Source: Musa acuminata AAA Group (lineage: Eukaryota; Streptophyta; Magnoliopsida; Zingiberales; Musaceae). From it: a stretch of 64,000 bases of DNA. Positions 22,390 through 35,082 of this stretch are shown piece after piece. The stretch spans positions 29,907,001 through 29,971,000 of the forward strand of contig NC_088339.1 in NCBI RefSeq assembly GCF_036884655.1. Direction: 5' to 3'. The notes beneath the pieces were generated by a model, which was given only the letters and a program-made list of their open reading frames with translations, was not told where the DNA came from and did not search any database. Position 1 is the stretch's first letter. Each line of letters begins with the position of its first letter. The position numbers and the translations under genes are program-made.

Positions 22390-22745
22390 GCTTATGGTGA
22401 CAGAAACATGTAACATCTCTGCCTACCGAGTGGGTGATACAAGACGATCCACCAGTACTTGTTCCTGCTATCTTTTCATTTTTGGGTGGCTACGGATGTC
22501 TACACTTTCCCCAACTTTATGCAATCAATGAAGCTGTTTTGATGGATCCATAGATTTTTTTTTTCTGGTTTCCATGGTGCACCAATGCTGACCAGGTACA
22601 CTGATCTCTGGTTCCTTTCGTCATGGCTCATTAGTGACAGAGATTGATCACGAACAGTATGTGGATCAATTAGTGTTTGTTGCTTGTAGAGCTGGTGCTT
22701 CCGGGCTTTGGGTGGCTGCAGATATCGCAACGTCTACACTTGCTC
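22390..22745. repeat. Second diverged duplication after EBF
   Basis: ttgggtggctacgg...gtctacactt (about 22481-22507) recurs as ttgggtggctgcag...gtctacactt (about 22707-22741), each preceded at a similar distance by a gtgacaga word. This suggests the duplication process extended past the two units at 22007-22326. The rest of 22746-23690 is spacer and EPFL leader with no gene seen. Confidence 0.5.
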
Positions 22746-23692
22746 CTCCATTAGCAAAAAGGTGGTGTCAAGTTGCCTTGTGATGGTGATGTGATTCTTC
22801 TTCTCGTCTGCTGTGTCCATGTCTTGTGATTATGCCTGTTGGCTTGCACAAGGACATTATTGGTGGTCTCAACGAGGCAAGCACAAACTTTGAACATATT
22901 CCCATCATGCCAATGTTTCAGCCTTATGTTGATGATCACCATATGTATTCATGCATATATTTTTATACATACACATCGACTCGTCCATGCTTCGGACTCG
23001 GTCACGAGCACTGTCACAGACACGAAGAAGACCGCCATGCTGCTCCTGCGATGACCGTATATTATTTTACTCGTCGGATTGGACTTATCACTGAGAAAAG
23101 GAAGTCCAGCAAGCTACAGGTTCTGACAAAAAGTCATGCCGATCGAGAGACCATCTAGTCCTCCTCCCTCCCCCCCCGGAGTTCGTAGCATGGCTGTCGA
23201 GTGACACTTGTTGTTCGCTGCAGATTTCTTTCACCGGCTGACGCTGGGAGCAGGTGAACCAACTCTCGCTTCAAGCCCGATGCTGATGGATTGGGAGGAG
23301 AGGAGAAGAAAAAGAAGAAGAGAGAAAGAGATCGACTCAGTGATTCTGATTCTGCCAACCACTACTATCTTACAAGCATAACCCAGAACTCGTCTCGTCA
23401 GTCAATCACAGCACCACCACTCCCAGTAAGGAGTCTGCCATGGCATTTACACTACATAACTCTTTATCACTTTATCTCTCTAGATAAGTCGCGGTGGTTT
23501 TCTCGTTTCCTGGTACTTGCATCAGTGCAGTAGTGCTCGGAACTGTAGAGTGGTAGCGGTGGAGTCATCCTTTCTTGTCTTGGGATCATTCATTTAATGA
23601 AGGGAGAAGCACTGCGAGGAAGAAAGCACCGCAAGAGCGACGCCTCGCCACCCTGTCTCTCTTTCCTCCGTAGCAGCAAAGTTGTCGTGAAA

Positions 23693-24069
23693 ATGGCCAG
23701 GCTCACCGTGGTGGTGCTCATCGTCTTCTCCCTCACATTCTTATCCTCCAGCTCAGGTAAGGAAGCAACACGGAAGCTTCTTCTCCATTCCCTTTACCTG
23801 TTCGACGATTTCATATGCTTTGTTCCCTTTCGACAGCTGGGTTGGCGTCTTCCGAGTCCAGTAGAGGCAGCTTGCTGTTGAAGAGGAAGGTTCTAGGATC
23901 GAGGCCTCCTTCATGCATGAACAAGTGCTCGAGCTGCAGCCCATGCATGGCGACTCTGGTCGCTTTCCCACGAGAGAGGAGCTTATCAGCATTAAGACAT
24001 GAAGAAGATGACGGCTACTACCTGCTTGCCTGGAAATGCCAATGCGGCAATAAGCTCTACCAGCCGTAG
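23693..24069 (+). CDS. EPIDERMAL PATTERNING FACTOR-like secreted peptide (EPFL7/8-like)
   Basis: Exons are 23693-23756 and 23837-24069 (G|CT junction), giving 98 aa. The N-terminus MARLTVVVLIVFSLTFLSSS is a clear signal peptide. The C-terminus has the EPF/EPFL cysteine pattern: C-x3-C-x2-C-x2-C (CMNKCSSCSPC), a loop of about 30 residues, and WKCQCGNKLYQP at the end. There are six cysteines, without the extra pair of EPF1/EPF2. LLLKRKVLGSRPP before the first cysteine is a likely processing region. EPFL peptides are secreted ligands of ERECTA-family receptor kinases, controlling stomata, inflorescence or leaf-margin growth. An in-frame ATG at 23597 would add 32 basic residues before the signal peptide; I prefer 23693. 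The exact subfamily is uncertain. Confidence 0.88.
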
Positions 24070-24334
24070 ATTCTTTGTTTAACGTGTGATATGTACTTTG
24101 TAGTTTGTACTGCTTATATTTCTCGATATATAGCTTCATATTTTAGCTTAATTGTCTTTTGACTATTAATCATATATTTAACATTGGCCAATGATCAAAG
24201 GGACGAAATAATTGGCTGCTTTTGTGTTAACTCAATGTGAAAAATGCATGAGGTCAGTGAGCATTTAGTTGATGTGCAATTGTTATATGTTTGGAGTTGA
24301 ATTTGCAAAAGTATTTATTATTTAGAGTTATACA

Positions 24335-24340
<6 letters not shown>

Positions 24341-24392
<52 letters not shown>
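24341..24392. repeat. (TA)n microsatellite
   Basis: About 26 TA units. The rest of 24070-24430 is the EPFL 3' UTR and AT-rich spacer with nothing else seen. Confidence 0.97.
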
Positions 24393-24396
<4 letters not shown>

Positions 24397-24429
24397 GGTC
24401 AAGTATTTAATCACATGTGCGGGGGCAAA

Positions 24430-27240
24430 AAGGGAATATAAAGGAGACCTAGAAAGATTCGAATCATTTACCGCCCTCAGGGCTTCTGCTTCCTCTTTTC
24501 GTCTCGCCACGGCTCCTTCGTTCCTTCTCCCCCGCTCGTTGCTATAGGGTTTCCTCTGCATCCACCGTGGTGACCCTGCCGCCGAAGCCGACCTCGTCCT
24601 CTAGCAGGGGATTTCGATTCCGTCTCTGGTTAGTCCGCTTCCTTTCTCCCTTCTCCCCTCCGCCATTTCTTCCTCATTTGGGTGGTGTGGCCGATGGTTC
24701 CTTCTGTTATGATTGGTTACGCTTCTGTGTGAGACTTTGGGAGATACCGTGTTCGATCTTTGGCTTCCCACAGATTTGTGTTTCTTTTGCAATGTGGTGC
24801 GGTGATGTGGGTTGTCGTCTTCTGCTCAGGCCAAAATGACCTAGGTCGTAGTCATTCGGTTTATGCTTTGATTTTTATGCTGCTTGATTGTATAAAAATG
24901 GTAAATGTTGCAATAATTTCTATCCCCGGTGTATGAAACGAGGCAATCGGATCATTACAAAACAACAAAATCCTATTTTATCAGGACTTGTTGATCAAAG
25001 CTGTATCTGGGAGATGGAAAACTCACAAATTTTTGTAGATCGAAGAAACGAGGAGAAAGAAAACCCAATCGAGCTGACAAAGACCAAGGTCAAGGTGCCT
25101 TCTAGATCAAAGCTAAGGCAGACTAGGGTAGCCATGCTTAGGACTGGCATCGAAGATTTAGATGAACATATGATGAGTTATTAAGCTGTCAATAATAACA
25201 TGATCTTGATAAACTCTGCATTCAGTTCAATGAATTGCCACTAAGTCATCCCACTAAGTGAAAAGAGAGTAAAAGGAGTCAGTCCAATACTAAACAAATT
25301 CTGAACATTTGTATGTATCCCAATATAATTGTGAAAGAAATAAATCGATAGTGTGCGATAGACTTGATTAACTGCAAGGTATACTAGGATAGCAAGAGAC
25401 ATTGGTATCACTAGCAACCGTGAATGTTAATAGCAGTCTATATAATAAGAAGCACAAATCTTGAAGTTGGATTATGAAGTTAAATGAACCAGCTTCATGT
25501 GGGAGGTTGGGATGGATGATCATGCTTTCCTAATTCATGATTCATTCATATTCGGCAATGACTGCTTGTCTTAACCATCTTTATCAATGTCTGTGTATAC
25601 TCCTGCTGCATGGTTTAAGCTAGATTTCATGTTCATGCACAATATCTTGTTTGAAACTTTGGTTCCTTTATTGCACTCAAGTTAATTCTAGAGTTTATCA
25701 GTGACCCTGAAGTTGAGAAGATTTTGAGATGTTGGTTAGGTTGAAATGGGCTGTAGTAGTAAATTGACCATGGAATGCGGTTGAAGGTATCTGGATTCTG
25801 GAGTCGTATGAACCAAATCAAAATGATATTTTCTGAAAATAAGATCCCCTTATCAGGAGCTTAAAAATTGACTTCAGTTAAAGTCATGACCTAGCCTATT
25901 AGTTATATTTAGACACTTTTGCTGTTTTAGCTGGTGGCAGATTTTTTTTTTCAGAGTTTTGTCCAAATCACTAGAAGCTAGGAAATCAGAAGCAATGAAG
26001 TATTAATAGGTTATTATCAATTTTTAGTTTCACCAGCTTAGTATCGGAACATATAGAAGGGTAGACATTATTTATAATTTAACACATTACAGTTTTTGAA
26101 AATACTGATTGGAAAGTTTTATTTGATACTTCATTAGTTCCTTTGGGCTGTTGGAACTTATAAGCTATTCTTTCTTTTCCTCTTAATGGTCGTTGAAATG
26201 ATTTCCATATATGGTGTCTACAATAGAGCATGAATCAAAATACTGTCAGCTTTACAAAAACTCACTGAAGTCTAGCTAATCAAGTTTAGGCAGGAGTCTA
26301 CACGCCAAAAACCTAAATGGTTACCTGGTGTATAAGACTATTTTATTTAAGGTTATACCCCGGAACAGCTCTGCCTTTGAAATTTCTCTAGTACATTTAA
26401 GGAGACCAAATTGATGGTGTGCAAGTTGCAGATCCTCTGAATGTAGAACTTTGGGACTATACGATTTTTGCTTCAATGAACGCAAGTGACGCAAGTATGG
26501 GTGCCCACTTCAATGGAAATTTGTGAAAAGACTATAGCTTTGGGAGTGGACCCTGTAGATCAGTATAAATCTATCGAGGATCTTGTCAAGATAGATTTTG
26601 TCATGCAAGGTTGGAAATGCCATATGCTTTATGCTGTTCTATGCATTTTGTCATTATCCTGCAGATGCGAGTGTCAATTGCTGGCGTTGTTGCTGATCCC
26701 ACCTCCCACGTGGAATTTGCACCGAACATGACTTCAACGGTAGTACTTCAAAGTGACTCTCGCTACGGCCAAAGCCAATCAGATCTTGGAGAATTTTTAT
26801 GGGCCATCCGTGAGGAGACCTGCTTCTGCACCTGCATCACTTCTCTGTCTCGGGTGCCTTTCCCTACTTTTTCTTCGATGGAAATGGGAAGCTTGTCTAC
26901 TTCCTTTGTAGTACCTCTTATATTACTTTCTTTATATTGTTGCCTATTGTCATCTATGAGGCTGTCATGTCACTATACCTCTATGTTATAGGTTGAGATG
27001 GCCTGTAGTTGGTGAAAGGGTTTTGTTGCCATCTGACAGCAAGTGCTACAGTGACTTAAGGACAATTCATACCTCTAAGAAGCAGAAGAGAAACTCTCTT
27101 ACGTCCTCCTGTGAATTTTGAGCTACTGATGATAAAAATGTTATTGTTCAGTGTCTCCAGGCCAGTAAGAAAGAGCGAGAGGAGTTCACGTTTGGACATT
27201 GCGACAGCTCAACCTTGCAAAAACTCCATTACCACTAGGT
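24430..27240 (+). pseudogene. Unresolved transcribed-looking locus, possibly a decayed gene
   Basis: A TATA-like aatataaagg (about 24433) precedes a pyrimidine-rich leader ending in a donor-like tctctg|gttagt near 24628, as at a real gene start. Exon-like islands follow: about 26487-26609 reads VWVPTSMEICEKTIALGVDP, then QYKSIEDLVKIDFVMQ up to a donor-like gttgga, and about 26666-26900 follows a tgcag acceptor. The islands do not join in one frame: the natural junction meets a stop, and a further island at about 27130-27238 has none of the earlier frame. I do not recognise the family. It could be a decayed gene, a non-coding transcript, or a gene whose exons I have misjoined. Confidence 0.3.
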
Positions 27241-29630
27241 AAACCTCCGCTTGATTCTCTTTTCCCGCATGATGTTACATCTGTTCCTATCTTATTTCTG
27301 TTCCTTAGGTACATCTATCCTGATAATTATTAATTTGTCGCTGTAGTATGCCTTTGATTTTGGAGCATACCTTAGAATCATTATGGACTAATAAATCTTT
27401 GAATAATTTGCCTGTTCTCTTGCAGCAATTCCTGAATGCATGACTGTAATTCATTAGGCAACGCAAATTATTAGGTTCACGAAAACCACATAATGTAAAA
27501 TTACTAAGATCCTTGTTATTATGCAGATAAACTCTCTGGGCATAATTATAAATTTGTTTAAGTTGAGTTGCATCAACAAGTCATAGACCAAGTTTGATCC
27601 GACACTGATGTTCCATGAATTCAAAGTTCCACTAGAGCAAATGGACAGTGCAATTTCGTCATGTTTATTGGTAAGCCTTTCATAGTTTGGTGGTCTTAGA
27701 TATATTGACAATTTCTTTGGAGATCTACAATTTCTCCGCTTTTGTGATCAAAAGTTGGTCCAAATACGATCCAGTAGTTTAATTGATGGCTGTAATCCTG
27801 ATTGCGGATAAGTTATAAGACAAGATATTTGAATTATGTAGGACCATATGTTTTGTCGAGTTGGAAGCTTCTGAATTTTGAGTTGGGTAGGGTTTTGATC
27901 AATTATAATTCTTATAGGACTATTTGTAATGATCACTTCATGGAATACAATTATGAGTGAATTTAAGATAAATGAAGAATTGCTGTATGATATTGTAGTG
28001 GGATACTCCTTTTGTGGTGAACTAAAGAAAAAGAAGCTAAACGTAATAACACAGAGTGTTTAAATTGAACCCCCAAAGAAAAAAAGGTTGAGGCTAAGCT
28101 GTTGGATGAATAAAGATCGGAAACCGTTAAACTTACTATAATAGACTAATAGGAATACTGTTTTGATGGTGAATCATTCTTTAATTCTCACTATTTCTCA
28201 AGCATAAAGAGAAACTATCAGCAAATATATTTACCATAAGATTATATCATGCATTAGACACATGCCTGTCACAAGAACTAGTCTCAAACATAGGGATTCC
28301 TAGATCATATTATGTGTGTCAGATTAAAAGAAGACGTAGGAAATAGCTTGATTCTATTTAGCTTGTCATTTTAAAATGTATGTAATGAGGAATATATTAT
28401 AGATTCTTCTAATGCCCTCCATGCAATAATAGATTGTGCCATCTATTAACATCCTTTTTAAAGAAGACTGTTGTTTGTATCAAAAAATGCTAGCTAAATG
28501 CAATAATAGATTATGCATCTACTAACATCTTCTTTTGGCGTTGGAACTTTTCAAAGCTTAAAAGTTTTTACCAATCATTGTGCTATTCTGAGCATCGATT
28601 TCTACCTCGATGTATTTGTCCTCGGACATTTGTTCTGTTCGAACCGAGTGCTCCCGTGTCATGATCATATTAAGCCAAAAGTTCTTTTTTTTTTTCCTTC
28701 TAATTTCTTTTGGTCTTCCCTTCTCAACAGGTGTCGATCTGTGCCCAATGATCCAAGCAACACAATCGTTAATGAACACACGAGGAAGAAAAACTAATCT
28801 GCAGTATATCAGAGGAACTAAAATCTGCAGTCTCGCTCCCGATTCCTACTGAACGAACACACGAGGGAGAAGAGAACCAGAAGATAAAAATCTGGACTTG
28901 ATATAAGAAAAATGTGCAGTTATCTGATTTTATAGAACTAGAGCCAAAGACAAAGGAAATCAGTGGTCGAAATTGTTCACAACTTTGACCCAACTTGTGA
29001 TCTGGGGGTCACAGCAAGAGACGGTGGGGCACCTGAGAGCTGCTGATTAAGCTACTGCAACCCGCGGAGGGCCAGAGACAGGCCCGTCAAATCCCCATCG
29101 AGCATCACGTGGTACCGGCTAATATCGTCCGTCCGAGCCACTCTAATCGACAAAATCCGACGGTCCTCGGGCCCAGTGTTTCTGGCGTATCCGATCGTTC
29201 GCGTGTTGCGTTCGCCGGAGAATTCTGCTTACAAGGCTCATCTCTACCGTTCACGTCCGACCCGCGTGATCGAGTGCTGAGATATGACCCGAGCGGCGTG
29301 GCGGGGTCGTTGGTCTTCTCCAGATTTTATTCGTCTGACGCATTCACCGCGAAACGGCAGCCGCAGAACTCTGCGATTCTTCTCGCCAATGACCGTTTGC
29401 CACTCCGGACGATTCGCGCCAGGTATCCTTCCTCTCGAAAAGGATTGTTTTACGTACCTTGTCAGTTTTACCCCCTCTCCAACTTGTCAAAAATGTAGGT
29501 TCCACACCCGTTGAACGTCCAATAGTAAAGCGGGTGACGAAGTGGGTAATTTTCTCGAGTTACGAGAAGGGTCTCCCTCTGCTTCGTCTAACGGACGGTG
29601 AGATCGGGCCTTGCACTTGGCGCTCGAGGC
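27241..29630. other. Spacer, AT-rich then GC-rich toward the TPR gene
   Basis: No gene or clear transposon is recognised at 27241-28990. From about 29000 the sequence becomes GC-rich and CpG-rich as the TPR promoter approaches. An open frame at 29109-29498 resembles no known family and is probably chance in GC-rich promoter DNA. Confidence 0.5.
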
Positions 29631-29638
29631 TATAAATT
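29631..29638 (+). promoter_or_regulatory. TATA box of the TPR gene
   Basis: TATAAATT about 135 bp before the chosen start codon at 29766, at the end of a GC-rich promoter-like stretch. Confidence 0.6.
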
Positions 29639-29765
29639 AAAGGGCGGAATTATTATTTAATGGTAGCGAACGCGGTCGTCATCCCCGATCATGGGGATCG
29701 CCTCATCTACTTGTTGATTTCTCAACTCCACTCTCTTCTTCTTCTGTTCTTCATATCTGCAAGCG

Positions 29766-30978
29766 ATGCTCCTTCGGAGCTCTTCGTCGCCGCTGCTCAA
29801 CTCGGCGTGGGTGGCGCCCGGGAAGGAGGCCGGGGCCCATGAGTTCCCGGCGGGGGCTGTGGAGTTGTCCGTCCCGCATATCCGGAGGGCTCGCTCCGTG
29901 GCCCACCTCGCCCCTTGCCTCTCCTCGTGTTCCAGCTCCTCCTTCGGCTCCTCACCCTCGGCTTCGTCCCCGTGCCCGCGGCGGCGGCTGGTGACCACCA
30001 TGTCCCGGACGTTGTCGGAGGGCGACCTCTCTGGCCTATCCGCCACGGCGGTGCCCAAGTGCCGGGCTACCCCCTTCGCCGCCTCCGGCCTGTCCTCGTC
30101 CCTGGAAGAGGAGGGAGAGGAAGTGTTATGTACCACGCCTCGTTCGGCCTTCCCTTCTTCTTCTGCCTCTTCGTTGGACCGGCTTTTGTCCAGCTCGGGC
30201 CTCGACGAAGGCGGCGTGGCGGTGACGGTGACGGAAGGAGTGGAGGGATGCTGCGTCGCTGTCATCGTCGTGGATGATGGTTGCACTGGCAGCGGGGATG
30301 GTGGTGGAAAGATATGGGATGGTGGCGGAAGAGGCAGACGCGGCGGCGGAGGACGTGGTGGGAGCACTAACGACGGAAACGGCGGCTTCGACCTCTCAGA
30401 TTCCAACAGCGGAAACGATGCAACCGATACCTATTACCGTCAGATGATCAAAGCCGACCCGGCAAATTCTCTCATTCTCGGCAACTACGCCAAGTTCTTG
30501 AAAGACGTGAGTGTTACGAAGCCTTCGGTATCGGTCGTCTCTTCTATCCCTCTGTTTCGTTCATGCCAACCGTGTTGAATCTCCTCCGTTTCAGGTTCGA
30601 GGAGATGTGGCCAAAGCCCAGGAATACTGCGAGCGAGCGATCGTGGCGAACCCCGGCGACGCCGAGGTGCTCGCGCTGTACGCCGATCTAGTGTGGGAGG
30701 CCAACCGAGACGCTCCTCGGGCTGAGTCGTACTTCGCCCGCGCCGTGCAAGCTGCTCCCGATGACTGGTAACCAACTCTATCCATGCTCAATCTCAGACG
30801 CTTCGATGCGATGCGAACACCACCACTCTAACCCTATCCTTGCGACTGCAGCTACATCACGGCTTCCTATGCCAGATTCCTGTGGGACGCCGATGAGGAA
30901 GATGACACTAATAGCAACCAATATCCCCCGCCGATCGTCCAAGGAGCAACTTCCCCACCTATTGCAGCTGCTTCATAA
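29766..30978 (+). CDS. Tetratricopeptide repeat-like superfamily protein
   Basis: Exons are 29766-30506, 30595-30767 and 30852-30978, joined in one frame with GT-AG introns, giving 346 aa. The N-terminal 210 residues are Ser/Gly-rich and low in complexity, including RRARSVAHL, MSRTLSEGDLSGL and a Gly-Arg run. The C-terminus has TPR-like helices in tandem: YYRQMIKADPANSLILGNYA, then GDVAKAQEYCERAIVANPGD with ALYADLVWE, then AESYFARAVQAAPDD with ASYARFLWD. This matches a plant-specific family of TPR-like proteins (Arabidopsis At1g80130 type) of poorly known function. TPR units usually mediate protein-protein contacts. The very high GC in exon 1 is typical of monocot 5' exons. The start is the first ATG in this frame after the TATA box. 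Confidence 0.85.
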
Positions 30979-33387
30979 AGCCGCAGCTGACACTAATAGT
31001 AACCTGTGGTGTTCTTGTTGGTAACTTGTGCAGTATTACAAGACAATATATTCCAAGTGTCCTCCTCATTGTGACAGCATATCTGTGCCTACTGTGAGAT
31101 TACACGATTAGCTTGTCCGAGCTGCTGAACAGGACACAGGGCATTCTATGGTTCTAATAAATGGGTGGTTTGATGGGAATCATCATCGGGCGCAGACAAA
31201 GACAAATTAATGTTGGCTTCCACAGCTTTCGAAATTAAATTGTGACGATCAATTTGTATCACTTTGAACTCTTCCTTAGGTTTGTTGAGGATGGCAGACG
31301 CTTACACGAGAAGACAAATGATGGTTTCAGAGTGGTCGAGTGCAATTATTGGGGAAGCAGAGAGTCTGTAATAAGTGATCTGATGTGAGTGTCATATATA
31401 TATTGTTTAATGTGAAAAAAAACAGAAGAAGATTATTATTAAGGAGTCTAAAGTTATTCATTTATTATACATTATTAATTTTTATATTTTATTAATTATT
31501 TTATATTATTAGTTAGTTAATTTTTAATATTTAGAACCCGTATAAATAAATATTTCTTTAACCTTATGAAATCATTAAGAAAAAATGGATTTTTAATTTA
31601 ATTTATTTATTATTTTATATTGTTAGTTAGTTGATTTTTAAGTATGCTCTGTACTTATCATTTATAATGGATCTTATGTATCATAAACTTAATTTACTAA
31701 TTATGACCTTATAACTTAGCAATGGTGATGATGTTATCGATGATGATAGTGATAATTAAAATAGTGATGGTCTTTATGATGGAGGTAATGATAATAACCT
31801 TAACAATAATTATATGAAAATGCTAGCCCTACAAGTTGATGCTTGTGGTCTATATAATCATCACCCACAATCGTAGGCAATCGATCTACAAAGATGAGTC
31901 AAAAGATGATGACTCAAAATATGACCGTTTATCCACAATAACTAAATAATATATGATGATGACTCAAAAGATGATAGTAAAAAATACATAAGACAAATAC
32001 CACCTAGGCGAAATAAGCTATTTGAGGATTACTGTAAACCTCCCTAGTTTTAATAGCCAGTCACCTAAACATTAAAGTTTTTCTTGATTGGAGTTATGAA
32101 ATTTGTATAAAAATTGAAAGAGGTATAGTTTACTAAAATCATCAAAAAAATAATATATTCAAGTATTATAAAGATTTTTTACTATAAGAAGTTGTTTACT
32201 AAAATTTTTAGTAATAATTTTTAATTTTATTTTCATTCCACATCACTAAATAATTAGTGATAGTTTTCCTGAGCAATAAATTGCGAGTAAAAGTTCATTG
32301 TCTCATCCCACGGTGTGATCCGAAGAACACCAACCAAATCAGCATTTCCCACTTCCATGTCTTTAAATAAATCCTCGCCACCACCACCTGCCATGGCTAC
32401 TTCTTTCATCACCACCAGTCCAGGTCTTTAAATGAGCTTGCAGCTCTGCCTGCAGCAGTGATGGACCACCAAGAACGCTGTGGAACACGAGTCTTGGGCT
32501 AAGTAGGTACTGTTGTCTGATCGATCATTGATTGCTCTTGCCATCATCACAGCCACTATTCCTTGTGACACTGAATTAGTTCTGGCAAATTGATTCATAG
32601 TGTGTTCTCAGTTGAGCCACCAATTCCCTAAGACGAGTATCCATCCGGTTGATCTCACTTCATCAAATGCGATTCCTCTCGAGGCTGAAGCCAGGATGAG
32701 AAATATGGCGGTGCACAAGAACAGAACACAGAGCTTTAATTGTAACAAGCATTAAGTATCTAATTTACTGATCAAGCTAAAAAAGAGGAAGACGAAGCTT
32801 CCTTTTCGTTTTACTTGAACCACTGGTCATAGTCGCAAAGCCAGAACTGGATGCTACGCTAAAGTAGGCAAGAAGGAAGAGAGAGAGAGAGACGATCCGA
32901 CGGAAACGAATGCATGCGTCTCGCGATGCTGTGACCACAAGGGGCAACGTGCAGCACGCCACCACCGCCACCGCCACCGCGTTCCCAGCCGCTCCACGCG
33001 CTTGAGATGTGTTCTCAAAGAGCACAAGCAGTTCACGGCCGCCGCCCACCTGCCTCTTTACTAGCCGACTCTACCGTCTCATTGTCTCTTTCATCCGTCC
33101 CCACCGCTCCCAGTTTTCCTTTCTCGAGTAGACAATCCCATTACCGCTGCATTCATTATCTACCAAATTCGCTGCAGTGCCTGCACGCTGTGGACCGTAA
33201 ACCATACGCTTGTGTGGTGTTTCTCTCTTTCCTTCCTTTCTTTCCTTCTGCCTTTTTCTTGCTGTTTGTCCGGACTCCAACGCTCCCTCGCAATAACAAG
33301 TAACAGCTGTCCTGTTTCCTGTCGCAGATCAATAAATCTAGCAGAGGACGCGTTCTTCCATGCCTAACGCGCCTGCCAGAGCGAACC
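30979..33387. other. TPR 3' UTR, AT-rich spacer and PDCT promoter
   Basis: At 31495-31540 and 31605-31650 the words ttttatatt.ttagttagtt.attttt repeat directly about 108 bp apart. 31660-32300 is AT-rich with nothing recognised. From about 32400 the sequence is GC-richer and leads into the PDCT promoter, with a short GA run near 32880. No gene is seen. Confidence 0.5.
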
Positions 33388-34496
33388 ATGACGGCGGAGC
33401 AGGGCGGGAGCGCTACCCATCTGTGTGTGCAGCGGAAGGCCGCCGACAAGACATGGGTCACGCTGGACGGCGTCCCCTACCGTAGTGACCAACGCGACGA
33501 GGACCGCCGCCACGAGAACAACCATCTAGACTACAGCAGAAACGACCGTCGGCGCCAGCCACTGTCATACGGCGGCGGGAAGAGAAAGGAGGCGCCTCCG
33601 GCGCCGCTGCTGCCTCCGCAAGGGCCGGCGTTCGCCGGCTGGTCGATGGGGGATGTGGCGGGTGTGGCGAGGCACCACTACGTGCCTTGTGCGTTCGCCC
33701 TCTCGCTCTTGCTCTTCATGGCCGTCGAGTACACCATTCCGATGGTCCCTTCGACTTCTCTGCCTCTGGACATCGGGTTCATACTCACCAAGTCTCTCCA
33801 CTCCGTGCTCGCCACCAACCTCGCTCTCAACACCGTGCTCGCTGCTCTCAACACGGTACGTATGAATCACGAACCAAATGATCGATGACGATGACGAACC
33901 AAATGACCAGACGATCATCCTGCAACTCCTCAGGTATTCGTGGGAATGCAGACGCTTTACATTCTCTGGACCTTCGTGGTGGAGGGAAGGCCGCGGCCGA
34001 CCATCGCGGCTCTCTTCATGTTCACCTGCAGGGGAATCCTTGGCTGCTCCACCCAGCTCCCACTGCCCCAAGTATACATTCCACCTCACCCTTCCCCCGT
34101 CATGCCTGCTCTCTTCCTGGTACATTAATGGGGCTAATCACCTTACTTCCTTGCTGCGTGCGCGCGTACCTACAGGGATTTCTGGGATCAGGAGTGGACT
34201 TCCCCGTGGGCAACGTCTCCTTCTTCCTCTTCTTCTCGGGTCACGTCGCGGGGGCGGTGATCGCGTCGCTGGACATGCGAAGGACACGGCGGCGCGGCAT
34301 GGCCTGGGCCTTCGATGCCCTGAACCTGCTGCAGAGCGTGAGGCTGCTCGCCTCGAGAGGCCACTACACCATCGATTTGGCTGTGGGTGTCGGTGCTGGA
34401 TTTGTGTTCGATGTCCTCGCAGGCAAGTATGAGGAGAGCTGGACGAAGCCTGCCGGTGAGCACCGGCGAGCTTGCTGCAGCTGCAGCAGTGGATAA
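33388..34496 (+). CDS. ROD1: Phosphatidylcholine:diacylglycerol cholinephosphotransferase (PDCT, ROD1)
   Basis: Exons are 33388-33855, 33934-34071 and 34176-34496, all phase 0, giving 308 aa. The protein has a hydrophilic, variable N-terminus of about 85 residues, then several membrane segments (HHYVPCAFALSLLLFMAVEY; TLYILWTFVV; ALFMFTCRGILG). The signature STQLPLPQ-GFLGSGVDFPVGN is near-identical to the Arabidopsis enzyme. The lipid phosphatase/transferase catalytic triad is visible: H225 in FFSGHVAG, and H265 and D269 in RGHYTIDLAVG. PDCT moves the phosphocholine headgroup between PC and DAG in the ER, so polyunsaturated acyl chains made on PC enter triacylglycerol. All key residues are present and the gene looks functional. 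The start is the first ATG in frame, and N-terminal length varies in the family. Confidence 0.95.
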
Positions 34497-35082
34497 CCAT
34501 TCGACGTAATGCAACGTGATACAGTTTCCCCATTCACTCCGCATTCTCCAAACTTCTGCGGAAAAGCTCTACGTGCTGTATATGCAATGGTTCATCTTCC
34601 AAGTGACTCCATGTAGAAGTTTTCCCTAACTTGTTATTTGTTGCCTTTACTATCTACAAGTTTATCTTTGAGGAGGAAATGGCTAAAAGATGAATTAAGG
34701 TACAAGTAATTTGGCATTGAATCAAGTTGATACATTTCTTGTTTTCTTCTTCGGCTTGTCTTGGCTTATCGAATTTGCAAGTTTAGATCAAACTTGATCT
34801 AATGTGAGAATAAAGTCACACCTCGAAAGATTTGCTACCAAATTAAATCTCAGATCAAGGTGAAACTCCGAGACGTGCACACAAGCAAATTAGACATTAT
34901 TTGCTACTCATGACAGACAAGGAGAATGTCATCAGACTCATCAAGCTACCTAAATATACTCCGGTGAAGAACAATCAAGCATCACCGTAGTTGGGTAAAA
35001 ATACTCTTCAAAAAAAAGATGTTTGAACCATTTTACTCTTAGTAAGAAATATCGAAGGATGGGCCACAACTATTGTCGAATA
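34497..35082. other. PDCT 3' UTR and spacer
   Basis: Transcript end plus AT-rich spacer with no gene or repeat recognised before the fold-back element. Confidence 0.5.

Noticed and set aside
29109..29498. Open frame in the GC-rich stretch before the TPR gene
   Set aside because: No recognisable family, and it lies upstream of a good TATA box; probably promoter DNA.
29657..30406. Long minus-strand open frame opposite the TPR gene
   Set aside because: Product of GC-rich DNA; the + strand frame has splice-compatible exons and TPR motifs.
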